Shown: positions 44,948-56,500 of the stretch, piece by piece
Position numbering within the stretch: position 1 is the first letter of the stretch
Layout of the letters: the number at the start of each line of letters is the position of its first letter
Origin: Deuterostichococcus epilithicus
Lineage: Eukaryota; Chlorophyta; Trebouxiophyceae; Prasiolales; Stichococcaceae
NCBI GenBank assembly: GCA_033439295.1
Contig: JAVTLE010000018.1
Span: 744,001-808,000, forward strand
Direction of reading: 5' to 3'
DNA length: 64,000 nt
Notes under the pieces: model-generated
The model's database searches: none
What the model saw: the letters and a program-made list of their open reading frames with translations, nothing else
Told to the model about the DNA's origin: nothing
Made by a program: the position numbers and the translations under genes

Positions 44948-45142
44948 CACCTCCCGGGTCTGTTAGGCACGCCTCTAGACAGTCGCAAAGCAGAATGTCA
45001 CGTTCTGTGTGCATCTGAGTGCATCTGCTTTTGGACTCTGCCCCGAATGTGCGGAGCTCAAACGGCCCTTCTCAGAAGGGATGTGGCACATGCCAGCTGC
45101 TGGCGATTGTCCGGGCTGACTCGGGCACCTTGCCTCCTTGCA

Positions 45143-46668
45143 GGCGGGCGCCTTGACGCTGCCTGCCAAGCCGCACGCAGCCTCGGCCGGCGCCTCGCGC
45201 AAATGCACCGTCAACTGCATCCGTGCGGTGTCGGACGCTTGCGGCATCCGCGACAGCGCCCGCGGCGCCCGCTCGACGGCGCTGGCCGACGGCAACGACG
45301 GCAGGCTGGCCGCTCCCACGTGCGCGCCTGCAGCCTCAGCCGCAGCGCCAGCCGCGGGCGCCTTGCCAACTGGCGACAACCGCAGCAGGCCGGCAATGCG
45401 GTGCCGCTGTTGTCGCTGCCACCGATGTAGCCGTCCGCCACCGCCTGTCAGCCAGCTTCACCGACTCGCCTGCACTGCCGGGAGACTCTGCGCCCAGCGG
45501 CGCTGGCGCTGGCGGCGGCCTTGGCCGTGTGGCCGAAGACCGCGAGTGCCTGACGCCGGTGGAGACAGAGATGGCCACAACCATCGGCAGTTGACAGGTC
45601 ACAGGCGGCGGTCACTTTACCGGCGGCCACTGTGCTAGTGAGGCCTCTGTGCCCTCGCATCAGTCACTCCTCCATCGGCCTGCGCAGCAGCGGCATGCGG
45701 TGCACGGCTTCAGCGCGTCTTCCCCGATGCCGCTGTCGACCGACAACCCCGGCCGCGTTGACGCCGTGTCGCCGCCGCCGCCAATGTGAAGTGGCGGCCG
45801 GCTACGCCAATGGCGGCGCATTACGCACATGGTGTCCCTTGGCAGCACCGACGACGGCGCCCCCAACTTCGGCAGCCTGGGCAGCGCCTCCGACGTCAGC
45901 ATCCGCAACCGGCTACACCACCCTCATCCGCTGCTTCGGATCCATGCACGTCACCAGCGACTCGCTGAGCGACCTGGCCTATAGCCGCGCCTCGGCCGGC
46001 GGCCACTTCACTGGCGGCTTATCATGCTACAAGGAACATGAGCAAGCAGGTCATTGGTGTCGAGGCGCTGCCCTGCAGGCTTTGGGCAGCAGGCCGGCGA
46101 TGGCAGCGTGCACCCCTCAAATGGCTGTCACCCATACACTGGCGGCTTCCGCATGGAGGCACCGCAGCTGCCGGAAAGTCCGGTGCTGGCCAGAACGTCC
46201 GTCGAGGACTGGCTGCTGCCGGAGGCGTCTGCGCCGCTGTCGGCGGCGGTGGACTACTTCCTGGAGCCTCCCGCCGTTCAGTTCCAACAGGCCGGCAGCA
46301 GGCGTCGGTGCCGCCGCAGCACCAGCACCACCAACAGCAGCCATTATAGCAGGCTAATTTTGGGCACGGTGCGCACTTTTTTGAGCAGCAGGGTGTGGTC
46401 GAAATGCAGTCAGCACCGCAGCAGCAGCAGCAACAGGACGGCCAGCAGCAGTAGGCACAACAGCAGCAACCGCAGCAACAGGTCGCGAAGGCCGTCAAGG
46501 CGTCGCGGTCGCTGCAGGCGTCTTCAGCGCCGCCGCCTCCTATAAAGCAGCAGTAGTAGCAGCAGCAGCAAACAGAGAGCATCTTCGGTGACGACCTTAC
46601 GATCGCAGACCTGCTCAGCTGCGACTGGCTGCTGGATGCAAAGGCGTGCCTTCCGTGGGCACCGTGAA
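45143..46668 (+). other. Coding-like Ser/Ala- and Gln-rich stretch, frame not resolved
   Basis: Plus-strand blocks here look translated but lie in different frames: CGIRDSARGARSTAL (45240), DSPALPGDSAPSGAG (45470), APNFGSLGSASDVSIRN (45860), SDSLSDLAYSRASAGGHFTGG (45957), SVEDWLLPEASAPLSAAVD (46200), and a C-terminal IADLLSCDWLLDAKACLPWAP ending at TGA 46668. The phrase GGHFTGG, or a near copy, recurs at about 45610, 45993 and 46125. A CAG/CAA-rich tract runs 46314-46570. I could not join these with believable introns. It may be the 3' part of a gene for a low-complexity transcriptional regulator, a decayed gene, or a region with indel errors. Confidence 0.4.
46314..46570 (+). repeat. CAG/CAA (Gln) repeat tract
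   Basis: Interrupted runs of CAG, CAA and CAC triplets encode a Gln/His tract in one frame. TAG triplets occur in that same frame at several places among the CAGs. Confidence 0.85.
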
Positions 46669-47379
46669 GTGCTGAGACAACAATAAGCGAACGAGGGGCA
46701 GTCAGTTTTGACGCCGGCCTCCCCAGTGCTTCGAGCTGCCAGGCGCAGCCTGCTGCGGGGCGCTGCACATTCATTTATCTCCGGATTGGGCATATGGAAT
46801 GTGGTTTGGAATTTTGGACCGACGGTCAGCTTTGGTACAATTTGCTTGGCAGTTTGGGGAGACCGCATGTTGTTCATGATTCATTTCTGGGTGCATATAT
46901 GAGGACTTGTAGGTGCGATTGTTTTACAAACGTACAAACTCTCAGCCAAAAGTGAATCTCCAGGTGCCAAAACCATGGCATGTGTCTAATAGATGGAAGA
47001 TGTAACTGCCCAAAACAGCTGATTCGCTGAAACCGTCTCACTGAGTGGTTGTCTACACAGAAGATATCTGAACAACAGGCAACCTGCGATCATGCTGATA
47101 TTGTGATTGAAATGCAGCCTCGCCGGGTGGCTGCCAGATCTCACCTTCTGAGTGGTTGTCCGTCGCTCTCCACCAGCCCTGGGGCGTGGCTGGGCTGGGC
47201 GTGCAAAACTAGAATCAGGCCCGCTGTTGCACAGGCACACTGAGTTCACTGACGGCAGCAAGAGCATTCCGTCATTGCTGGCTGGAATCAGTCAAACTTT
47301 TCGAAAGGAGAGTCATCAATGAAACTCCAACTTGAGTGCCAAAGCTGAGCTTAGCTGTCAGGGCACACCCACATGACCG
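46669..47379. other. Intergenic; no gene recognised
   Basis: This is the convergent space between the Gln-rich stretch (+) and the small coiled-coil gene (-). It is less GC-rich than its surroundings and has no convincing exon. Confidence 0.45.
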
Positions 47380-48041
47380 TCATTCGCTTTCATCAGCTAA
47401 ACTGAAGTCGTCGCAACTGCCGAAGAACCTGCAGGCACCCAGGCCAATGCAGTCACATGAAGGCCGCACCTCCTTGACCTCTTCGTCGATGGCTGCAAAC
47501 TCTTCCGTCAGCTCCTGCAGCTCCGCCTTAAGTGCCCGAACACAGGCGTCGTAAAGGTCCTGGAAGGCGTTTTGGCGGTTCGCCCGCACCGCGTTGCGCA
47601 TGTAGGTGTTCATGTCGTCCACCTTGAGAATCGCCTCCCGGACCTGAAAATCATTCCTGGTGCTCGGGCCGAGCCCTTCATGTTGGATCGCGTGGCGTTC
47701 CGCTGCTGCGTTGTGTATGGCACATGCGAACAGCAAGCGGCTAATAAAGCACCGCCTTGAGTGCGTCACTGAACGATGGCGTGCACTTTGCTGGTGGCAC
47801 CAACGGCTGCAGACTCACAAGTGAAGCACTTGACGACCCCAGCATTAGCATGCATCAGACCAGATCAGAAGGTGCGGTATCTTACGCGGACGATGCTTGC
47901 AGCCTTGCGCCGGCAGTCTTTTACGTCCTCGTCGTCGTCCTCGAAGATGATGCCGCCAGCCCCGCCGCCGCCCTCATGCGAGCCTTGGCTGCTCACCTCT
48001 GGAATCTCGAGAGACAGGCGCGACCTGTCGGGGATCGACAT
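47380..48041 (-). CDS. Small acidic coiled-coil protein of unknown function
   Basis: Exon 1 is 48041-47886: ATG, MSIPDRSRLSLEIPEV, a Gly-rich stretch, then the acidic IIFEDDDEDVKDCRRKAASIVR. It joins in phase 0 to an exon starting at 47643: VREAILKVDDMNTYMRNAVR, then QDLYDACVRALKAELQELTEEFAAIDEEV, a clear amphipathic helix or coiled coil. After KE at 47470 there is a good donor (GAG|GTGCGG), in which case a further exon was missed. Without splicing the frame continues to a stop at 47380 (..DFSLADESE), giving 139 residues. The form resembles small axonemal or intraflagellar transport proteins, but no family is recognised. Confidence 0.6.
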
Positions 48042-49205
48042 GGCTGCTTCTGTGTTTCGTGCGTGTGTGTTCGCAGAGAGGATAGGTTGCACGATTGTGC
48101 AACAGCACTTCACCAACAACAACCTCGTTTGACTTGAAACGGGATTGCACTCTAGCCGGCTGAAAACGCGCGCACTTCTAGACGTGAAGGCGGACGTTTG
48201 GACGACTTTTGTTCCCCTGCTGAGTCGACACTGTTTGTTCCTCCGTCTGAGTTGGCGGACCGCCGGACCCTTGCACGGCGGATATAGGGTAGATGACACC
48301 GATTGCGCACTCGAATTTGACCGTTTTAACTCTTTGAATGTGTGAACCATACATGATGGCCGAGATCCAGCACTGCGAATTTGTGCATTTCAGATTTCAG
48401 AGGAAACGCTGTACACAGATAAATGCAAGCATCAAGTTTGACGATAGGCCCTATCGTCAACCTTGATGCTTGCATTTAGCGCCCGCGCGGGGCGCCCCGC
48501 CGCGCCAATGCGACTTGAGGGGTGTTGAGGCCGGTAGCTGATGAACTTGTGAAGGGCCATGGAGCATCAACCTGCTTCACTGCCTTTGTGCACATGCTTG
48601 TGCCATCTGAAGGGACGCAGTCTGTGCACGCTTTCTGCGCCCGGTGCAGCATGCTGCTCTGGTCATGCATTAGAATGCAGGTAAGCGCGCCATGTGCAAA
48701 TGTGCAGAAACAGGTGGCCGCGTCAGCGTCCTGGTTGTACCACCATGATCAGGCGCTCCACAGCCGTTCTTTCACAGCCCCAAACCACCAGCAGAGGGTG
48801 TGTTGCCTTTCTTTCTTTGCTGACCATAAATTGCCTAAAGCCGCCACCATTGGTAAGAGTGGCCGTTGCCCCAGCAGCATCGCTGCAGGGTTTGCTGCTG
48901 CAGGGTTTGCTGCTGCACCTTCACGGTTTAACAAATGCAGCAGTACCTAGTACTATTGTGTGCGCCTCTGCGGGCATGCAGCCTCTCAACGGCAGGCCAG
49001 CAACATCGCGACCACATTCCGGCTGGAGCGGCAACAACTGCCTTTTGGACTCGGCTTCGCATACGCCGCTGCAGTGCGGGACTCCGCCGCAGCGAGTTTC
49101 TGCTGCCAGGCTGTCTCGGAGAGGAGAGCAGCCAGCGCTTGCCAGCAGGTAGACCCCGTCACAGGTTGAAGCCATGGCCGCCCGGCGGCTTCGTGGTTAG
49201 ATCCA
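48042..49205. other. Intergenic region containing a hairpin
   Basis: This lies upstream of the small coiled-coil gene and downstream of RPF1, both on the minus strand. Apart from the inverted repeat at 48421-48477, and GC-rich palindromic sequence just after it, nothing was recognised. Confidence 0.45.
48421..48477. repeat. Near-perfect 28-bp inverted repeat (hairpin)
   Basis: The left arm, 48421-48448, starts AAATGCAAGCATCAAG; the right arm, 48450-48477, ends CTTGATGCTTGCATTT. A single base separates them, and 27 of 28 positions pair. This is far beyond chance. It could be a folded small-RNA precursor, a remnant of a transposon's ends, or a fold-back artefact of cloning or assembly. Confidence 0.95.
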
Positions 49206-52200
49206 TCACAGGCTGAAGCGTCGTCGAGTGGCGGCCTTGTCCTTCTTGGGTTCCCACTCGAACTCGCCGCCCTTGGAGTCAAAGGTGCCCTTCTGCAGGC
49301 TGTTCAGCCGCAGCGCAAAGCGCGGTCCCAGCTCCTGCGCACAAGGCACAGGGCGTGCCGTGTTGTCGTCCGAGCCCGGGCAGCAAGCAGTGGCTGCTGC
49401 GGGGGACCATCCCGGCGTGCAGTGCCACAGCAAGGGCCGAAGCCTAGCGAATAGGACCGATCTCTGGCTGTGCCCGTGCAGAACACATGCAGGTCGAACA
49501 TGTCCTCAAAGGGATTCTTCCGACACACGGTTGACCAGGTGGCATGTTCCGCCATGTTCAGGAAGGGTGCGTGAGGGCGGGCGCAAGTAAGATTGCAAGT
49601 GGGAAACCCTAACCCCTCAAACCAAGGCAGTGCGGACCTGGAGGCGGGCGATGACGCGCTTCTTCTTCGTCTTCTCGCCCGCCTTGCGCTGCTCCTTCTC
49701 CTCGAAGATGTACCGGTGATGCCTGCGGGCGGCGGCAGCATCAGCGGGTCGCCAGTGGACACTGCCACACCCTGCCCGGCAGTCTTCAGCATGGCATCGG
49801 CCTCATTTGCAGAGGCGCATGCCCAGGGGGACCTCAGGAACACATCCTTCGAAAAGCCGTCCTGTCAAAGTGGTGCGGCCCAAAAGCCACCAAGTACACC
49901 CTGCACCCTTCGGTGTGCATGAAGGCGCCCCACCTGAAGAAGATGAAGTCCCGCTGGTTGTGGAACGTCACCGCACGACGCCCCCGGTACGCCGGGTCCT
50001 GCATCATGGACAGGCAGGGTTACTGCATAGTATTCTGCGAAATCATACTGTGCAACCCCTCTGTCGGGTAGAGTCTGACGTGTTTGACTGAGACCTCGAT
50101 CGCACAGCAATTTTGGTTACAACAGCAACAAGGCAACCCCCCAAACCACGCCGCCTGTGGCGCCCGGCCTGGCTGCCGACCTGCGCATGCCTCCGTCACG
50201 CGCCGCACTCAGCAGCGCGTGTCGAAAGCATGTCGAAAGCAAGCGCGCAGAGCAGCAGGCCTCCTGGTCTCATTGCTGGCTCAGCGGGTGCAGCAGCTTG
50301 TCCAGCAGGTCTGATACAAGCGACCGCCGTCAGTGGTTTTGTGGCACACCTGGGCAAACAGCGCCGCGAACAGGCGGCTGACACGGTGCCCGAGCCGCGT
50401 GCCGAAGCCCGACAGGATGACCTCCGGCTTGTGCAGCGTCGGCCGCCCATGCCCCTGCACCACCAGAGCTCCCGCGCAGTCAGCACGAGCAGGCACGCCC
50501 GGCCATGTGCTGCTGTCTCCAGTAAAAAGAACCCTTGCTTATGTTGAGCGGACGAGGCAAATCGATCAAAGGCTGTATGAGGAGACGCCTCACTTTAAGG
50601 TCCTTCGACAGCACCAGCTTGGACAGCCGGAAGTGCGCCGTGGGGCCCCCCGGCAGGTGCACCACCAGCAGCCCGTTCACGGACTTGCGGTCCTCGTTGA
50701 TCACCACCAGGTCGGTGAAGCCGCGCGCGGAGGCGTAGGCGACGACCTTCTTGAGCGGGAATCCGGCGCGCTTGTAGTACTGCGCGCTCGGCAGCACCTG
50801 CGGATGCGCGCAGGGTTCAATGCGCTTCACACTTTCAGTGGGTTCGTTGAGGACTTGACGAGGGCTGCAGCAGCCTGTAGCACCTGCGCCTGCTGGGGCG
50901 GAGAATTTCCGGCACCAATTTTCATCAGTATTCTCTGGTTCCAGCCGATTGGCGGAGCCTTAGGAGCCTTAAAAAACTACCCAAAGCAGGCCCATTACAG
51001 CATGCGCAAGGCATGCTGGTACGCTGGTGGAGACGTCCACTGCACTGAGATGCGGCCCTGGCAGGCGAGCCGGCTGGGGGCGGGGCAGCAAAGGTGAATG
51101 ACGTGAACGCACGCCGCCAGGCGCGCGAGGTGGCAGAGGGTCAGGTTTGTTGTCCGCCTGCTGACACTCAAGGATTGCATGCCCTCCTGCATGACAATGC
51201 CTCGTCCAGGCAGCTGCACCCTGTTTCGCGCTGGCGCATCAGTCCCCCCATTGAGCACGACCCCTTGAAGCATCCTCCGCACCTCCAGCAGGTCGGCGAT
51301 GAAGTGGAACATGACCTTCGACGGCTTGTACGCCGTGGTCAGCAGCACGCTCGGGGGCCGCTCCTGCGTGCGGACAGGATTGATCGGATTGCTGCGCACC
51401 AACAGCACAGCCTACACGCTGGAGCAGGTCGGGCGGCGCTGCTCGAGTGCGTCTCAGCCTGCAGCGCCAGCCATCGTGCAGCCGGCCAGGCCGCGGTGAG
51501 GGCACTGCAGTGCGTCGGCAGCTGCTGTTTCGGGGTGCACCTGTGCGAAGTGGGGCGCAAACTCGTCCTGCGCCTGCTCCTCTGCGAGTGCCGGGTCGTC
51601 CGCCGCTATCCGCGTGTCGCCCCAGTCGCGCGTGTTCTCGATGGTCTGTCACCAACGGAGAGGGAACCGGAGTCAGGGCTGTAAGCCACGCACTTTGATG
51701 CCTTCCGTAGGAGCCAATGCGCCTGCATCAGGGACTGCAGCATGTGCAGCCGCTCTGCCGGCTGCGTATCGCCAGCTGGGACGCAGCCGCCAGCTTTTTA
51801 GTGACGCGCTAGATCCTCTCCGCATGAATGCAGGCAAGGCCGCAAAAATTCTCTCGTGTACGGATGCAATGGATCAGGGTCAGCTCCGGCGTCCCAGCCC
51901 CCAAACAATATGACTGTAGGCATGCCTCGCGGTCATGCACCCAGCTCGACAGCTACGTCGAGTGCGGCCTGCTGCGCAGCAGTCCTGGACTTGCGGCCTG
52001 GTGACAAGTTTTGCAGCAGCAAGTGCCCGACCTTCGGCTCCGGCTTTGGCACAGGCTCAAGGCCCGCCTTGATGGCCTTCTCAGCATCTTTGGCTGTCTT
52101 CTCCCGCCGTAGCCGCTTTTCTTTCTGCATACCGGCAGCAGTCGAGAGCTGGCGAAGATGTACTTTAAAGCCACAGGAACTCCGCACGCATGGCCACCAT

Positions 52201-52462
52201 CGTCGTCGAGCAGGCAACCCAGGCTGCATGTGCATGACGGCTGCACATGCTGACGGCTGCGTCGCTGCGGCACCGCCGTCTCATGCAGTGAGAGGAGCAC
52301 AGTGTCACAGCTGGCGAGCACCTTCTTCTTGTGCTTGAGCTTTCCGTAGGCCTCTTCCCGCTTCTGCTTATTCCTGATATGGCTCGTGAGCTGACCAATG
52401 CTCTTGGCCTCTGCCACAGGCGTCGGCTGCTTGCTGCTGCCAGGCGCCCCGCGCTTCTGCAT
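49206..52462 (-). CDS. Ribosome biogenesis factor RPF1 (Brix domain)
   Basis: Nine exons join in phase: 52462-52322 (ATG), 52124-52032, 51645-51541, 51363-51283, 50797-50594, 50454-50350, 49998-49934, 49722-49638 and 49334-49206 (TGA), 335 residues, close to the 349 of human RPF1. It should act in the nucleolus in pre-60S maturation. The N-terminus has [20 protein letters not shown] and a basic stretch, then KPEPKTIENTR, as in RPF1. The Brix domain follows: [51 protein letters not shown] and [19 protein letters not shown]. The C-terminus [20 protein letters not shown] is the RPF1 signature that separates it from IMP4, BRX1 and RPF2. All splice junctions fall on conserved sequence. Confidence 0.95.
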
Positions 52463-53520
52463 AGCCCCTGTGACCCTCTGAGAAAGATTTGCTAGACTCA
52501 AAAACTATGTGACATCTGTCAGCCGGCTGTGCTTGCTGTTGAAAACCCCGATGCTGCGCCTTGCCAGATGAAAAAGGCACGTACAAGGTAGCGGCAGGTG
52601 CTCTGATTCACTATATTCCAATTTGCAGGTTTATGAACCTCTCAACGAAGACAAAACGGCAAACTGGGCGTTGAAGAGAGAATATTGCTGCCCACTTTTG
52701 TGGCGCAGGGCGGGCGAAAGCGATACTTGTCGAGGGAGGAACCGCCATCAACCAAGGCGGTGGCACGCAGCATTCATGACCCGTTGTTTCTGGCTTCCGC
52801 AAGCTGGAGTGGAGAGCGCCAGTCAGCAGTCGAACTGGGCGCAAACTGACACCAACTGTCTCTTGGGGTCAAGCAATGCCGAATGGTCGGCGGGTGCGCA
52901 GCCGGGACCCTGTAGGTACAACCGCATGTCTTTACATCCTGATGATCGCTGGTGCGATTGCATCGCAAAATCCACTGACATCAGAAGTACATTCAAACGA
53001 CATTAGAGTAGGACGCACTCACAACTCGCAACGGGAGCAAGTGCGGCTGCGGTGCGCCCCATTTCTCCAGGGAACTCAGCTGGCTAGTCGAAGCAGCTGG
53101 CTTCAGTAAGATCCAGAAAGAATGTGGGCCAGGCATCTGGATACCCGGTTATGAATAGCAAGCGCCAACAGGGAAAATAGGAGGGTTCTGAGTTGCGCCG
53201 GCTGTGCCCAGCGCCAGGGGGCGCTGCCAGCGGGGCATAAATATGTATTGTATGTCACCGATGCCCACTCAGTGTGTGCTGTTCTGCCAGTCGCTGCTCG
53301 CCGCTGCGCTTCAGCCGCACTACCCCAGCTCTTACGCTTCAGTGTTGCAGAATCGTTCTTCTGATGTGTCAGAGTCTACACCCCCCAGGTCGGCGCGGTC
53401 ATTGCGCCATGTGTCCTGCGGCTGAACCCCGCAACTAGTCGCTATTCGGCATTTGCCTGCGGCCAAGAAGTAAGTCTGTTCTGTATGGGCCGCAGAGGCA
53501 GCCACACCCCCCCCGCCGCC
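52463..53520. other. Intergenic; no gene recognised
   Basis: This is the upstream region of RPF1 and the downstream region of the kinase gene (head-to-tail, minus strand). Only short open frames were seen, and no repeats. Confidence 0.5.
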
Positions 53521-56500
53521 TCAGTGGGNGTGCACNTTCAGGCGCGGCGGCGACCAGGGCAGGTCGCTCGCGGGCGGCCCCGCGGCGGCGGCCTCCACGA
53601 GCGCCACTAGCTGCGCAATGCTCTGCCGGTTGCAGCCGTCCACGCCCCGCGAGCGCCACACCTCCTCCGGGCTCATGGACTGCGGGCAGGCAGGTTGTGG
53701 AGTCGTCTGTGCTGTGACTGCGTCTTGCAGACAGCTCCGATACGGCGGCGCCGGGGCTGCACAGGCGCTGCATCTGCCACAGCAACCCGGAACCCGGCTC
53801 GTCTCTGGCATCTGGTCACTCTGTGCACACTCAGCTGCGAGCTGCTGCATGCTGGCCTGACCAGGACGTCGCCCGTGTGAGGCAACCCTCCCAACCCACG
53901 CACACACAGGTTGCACAGGCCGACAGCATCAGTCGCCACTACTCCAAAACCTCAGCGAATGTGTTAGCAGCACTCACCGGCGCGCCAGCGGAGCTGGCAT
54001 CATAGGCGTCCACCTCGGCGGCGGCCGCGGTCGCCAGCAGCGTCTCATTCAGCTCCGTCACTCCCGCTGGCAGGTCCGTCATGAACCAGGGGTGCGCCAT
54101 GATCTCCGGCACCGTGATGCGGTCCTTGGGCTCCGGGTTGAGCATGCGGTGTATGATGTCCCGCACCTCCGCCGACGCCTGCACGCGAGGGACCATGCAG
54201 AGTGAAAGCGACTCCAAGGCGCCCTCTGCGCACCTGCGCCGGTCCCACTGCGCGGCGCGTCTGCTCTCCCACTGCGCCTGCTTAGCACAGCTGCTGCACC
54301 ATCGCAGGAGCCAGCCCAAGAGCTGTACCAGAAGCTTGCAGACGCAGCAGATGCGACGGAAGCGCTGAAGCAGCTGTGCGGAGGCAGCTGCAAGGGTGCA
54401 AAGCGGGAGTCGTAAGGACAGAGGTTTGCGACAGCAGGTCTGCTGTCGCAGGATTCGCAAAAGGGGGATCCAATTACACCCCTTGGTTTCGGAGGAGCGC
54501 AAGCTCAGAAACCCATATGGCATGCACCTCGGGGCGCAGCGGGTTGTACTGGCCGGCCACCAGGCGCGGGAACATGGCCTGCATGCGCTTAATGGGCGTC
54601 TGCGCCTGGTTGTGGCCCGGTGTGCGGAAGGGGTAGTCGCCGCACAGCAGGATGTACAAGCTGCAGCCGCAGGACCAGACGTCGACCGCCTTGCCGTCGT
54701 ACGCCTCCCCCTTGAGCACCTGCACTGGCATTGCAGCGCGAAGCTCAGAGTCCGACGCGGCCCGGCAGGGGTTCGATGTCAAGTCGATCCGAGCGGAGGT
54801 CGGATGCCTGCGGTGCTGCCGCGAGCCGCGCTGGCGCCCGACGGCGGCCGCGGGCACAACTGCTCTCTGCTGCGTGCAGCTCTGCGCAGGCAAGCACGGC
54901 ACGATATGGCGGACCTAAGCTGCAGGGCATGTGCTGCCGACAACGCTGCGAGATCTGGACCCCGGGCGTGAACGGCAATGAGAGGTCCCTAAAAGCTCGG
55001 CGGCTGTGTGATTTTGCGACAGCCGACACAGGAACAGGGCGACCCTGGACACCCACCTCTGGTGCCATGTACTCTGGCGTGCCGCAAGCGGTTTTGCAGT
55101 CCGACTCCGTCTCACCGTCCTTTGAGTACCCAAAGTCGCAGAGCTTCAGGATCGCCGGCGCATCCCCGTGCAACAGGATGTTGTCCAGCTGCGACGCGGT
55201 GTGCAAGAGTAGTGTGTCAGCCCGCTGGCGCCGGAATGACGTCACGATCACCTACCGTCCAGGAATCGAGACCAGATTGTCTAGCTCCGCGGCTGCGGCA
55301 TGCCAGACGAGCCGCCTTTGTCAAACACACGCAACAGCAGCGGCGACGAGCGGCAGCCATGATTGGCTTGCGCCTTCAGGAAGAGCAGCCCTTAGAAATA
55401 ACATGCATCCCGACACTGGAAAGACATCCACGAACTCATGCACACACCTTGATGTCGCGGTTGGCGATGCCCAACCGATGGCAGTAGTCCACTGCCACGA
55501 TGAGCTGCTGGAACAGCAGTCGTGCATCTGCCTCCGGCACCATCATGCCCTGCAGTGCGCAGGTCAGCATGTGAGCAGGCAGTCGTGCGAGGCGGGGTGG
55601 CTGCAAGATTCAATGTGGCACCGCAAATGGGTTTCGCCCGAAACCCTCCAGCAGCTGCGAGGACACTGCGGCAAATGCACAGTGCCAGTGCGGTTCCTGT
55701 GTTGCACCCTGCGGCCTGGCGCCCCAAGCTGCCTCGCAACGACAGTCCTGCTACTGCCAAAGTGCGCTGTCGCAAAATTCATTCTTCACGCAAGCTCGTC
55801 GGCATAATCCCAGGCTACCGCAGGCGGCGGCGGGGGCAAGGCTCAGCACGGCTCAGCAGCAACAGGAGACTCACGTGCGCCATGTGCGCCTCCACGTAGT
55901 CGAGCAGGTCTCCAGAGGTGGCATACTCCATGGAGATGCCCAGGTGGCCGGGCGTCAGGAACGCCTCGCGCAGGTGCACGATGTGCGGGTGCTGGGCGCA
56001 CAGCCGCTGGTTGAGTAGCTCCCTGCAGGGGGCGGGCACAAGGCGGCTGTCAGCGTGTGGCACCAGAGTTGATCGGAGAACGTGGGCGCAGGCGCTCACA
56101 GGGTGGGGCCTTGACATTGCGCTGGTGGAGTCGGGCGGGCCGGCAGGACAGGGGCGCAGCCTGCTGCTTGTGGGCGAGCGCCCTTCATTGACCTCAGTTG
56201 ATGTCCGTGTGTGGATGCAGAGAGGAGCCGCACCGCAGTATGTGCTTCGTCTTCATTTTGCCGACGCTGCGGTCGAGGAACTTGATGGCCACCTGCTCCC
56301 CGGTCTTCATGTCCAGCGCAAGCTGCACAAAGCCGTGCGCGCCCCTGCGCACATACACTAATAAATGTTGCCACCCTGCACTTGTTTCCATGCGCGGGCT
56401 TCCTGCTGCCGCCAGCGCATGCATGCGGCTTGCCAACACACATGCTGCCCTGCCCGGGATAGGCATGTGAAGCGCCTTGACAGCTGCTCGCACCTGTTCA

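Noticed and set aside
46314-46668. Genome-wide reassignment of TAG to glutamine
   Set aside because: The helicase, phosphatase, kinesin and coiled-coil genes all end in TAG at the expected protein ends.
46022-46774. Cys-rich 250-codon open frame on the minus strand (runs of Cys and Tyr)
   Set aside because: It is the reverse complement of the CAG-rich tract (CTG read as TGC). The Cys runs are an artefact of the repeat.
54731-55807. 358-codon open frame on the plus strand
   Set aside because: It is antisense to kinase exons and introns and shows no motif of its own.
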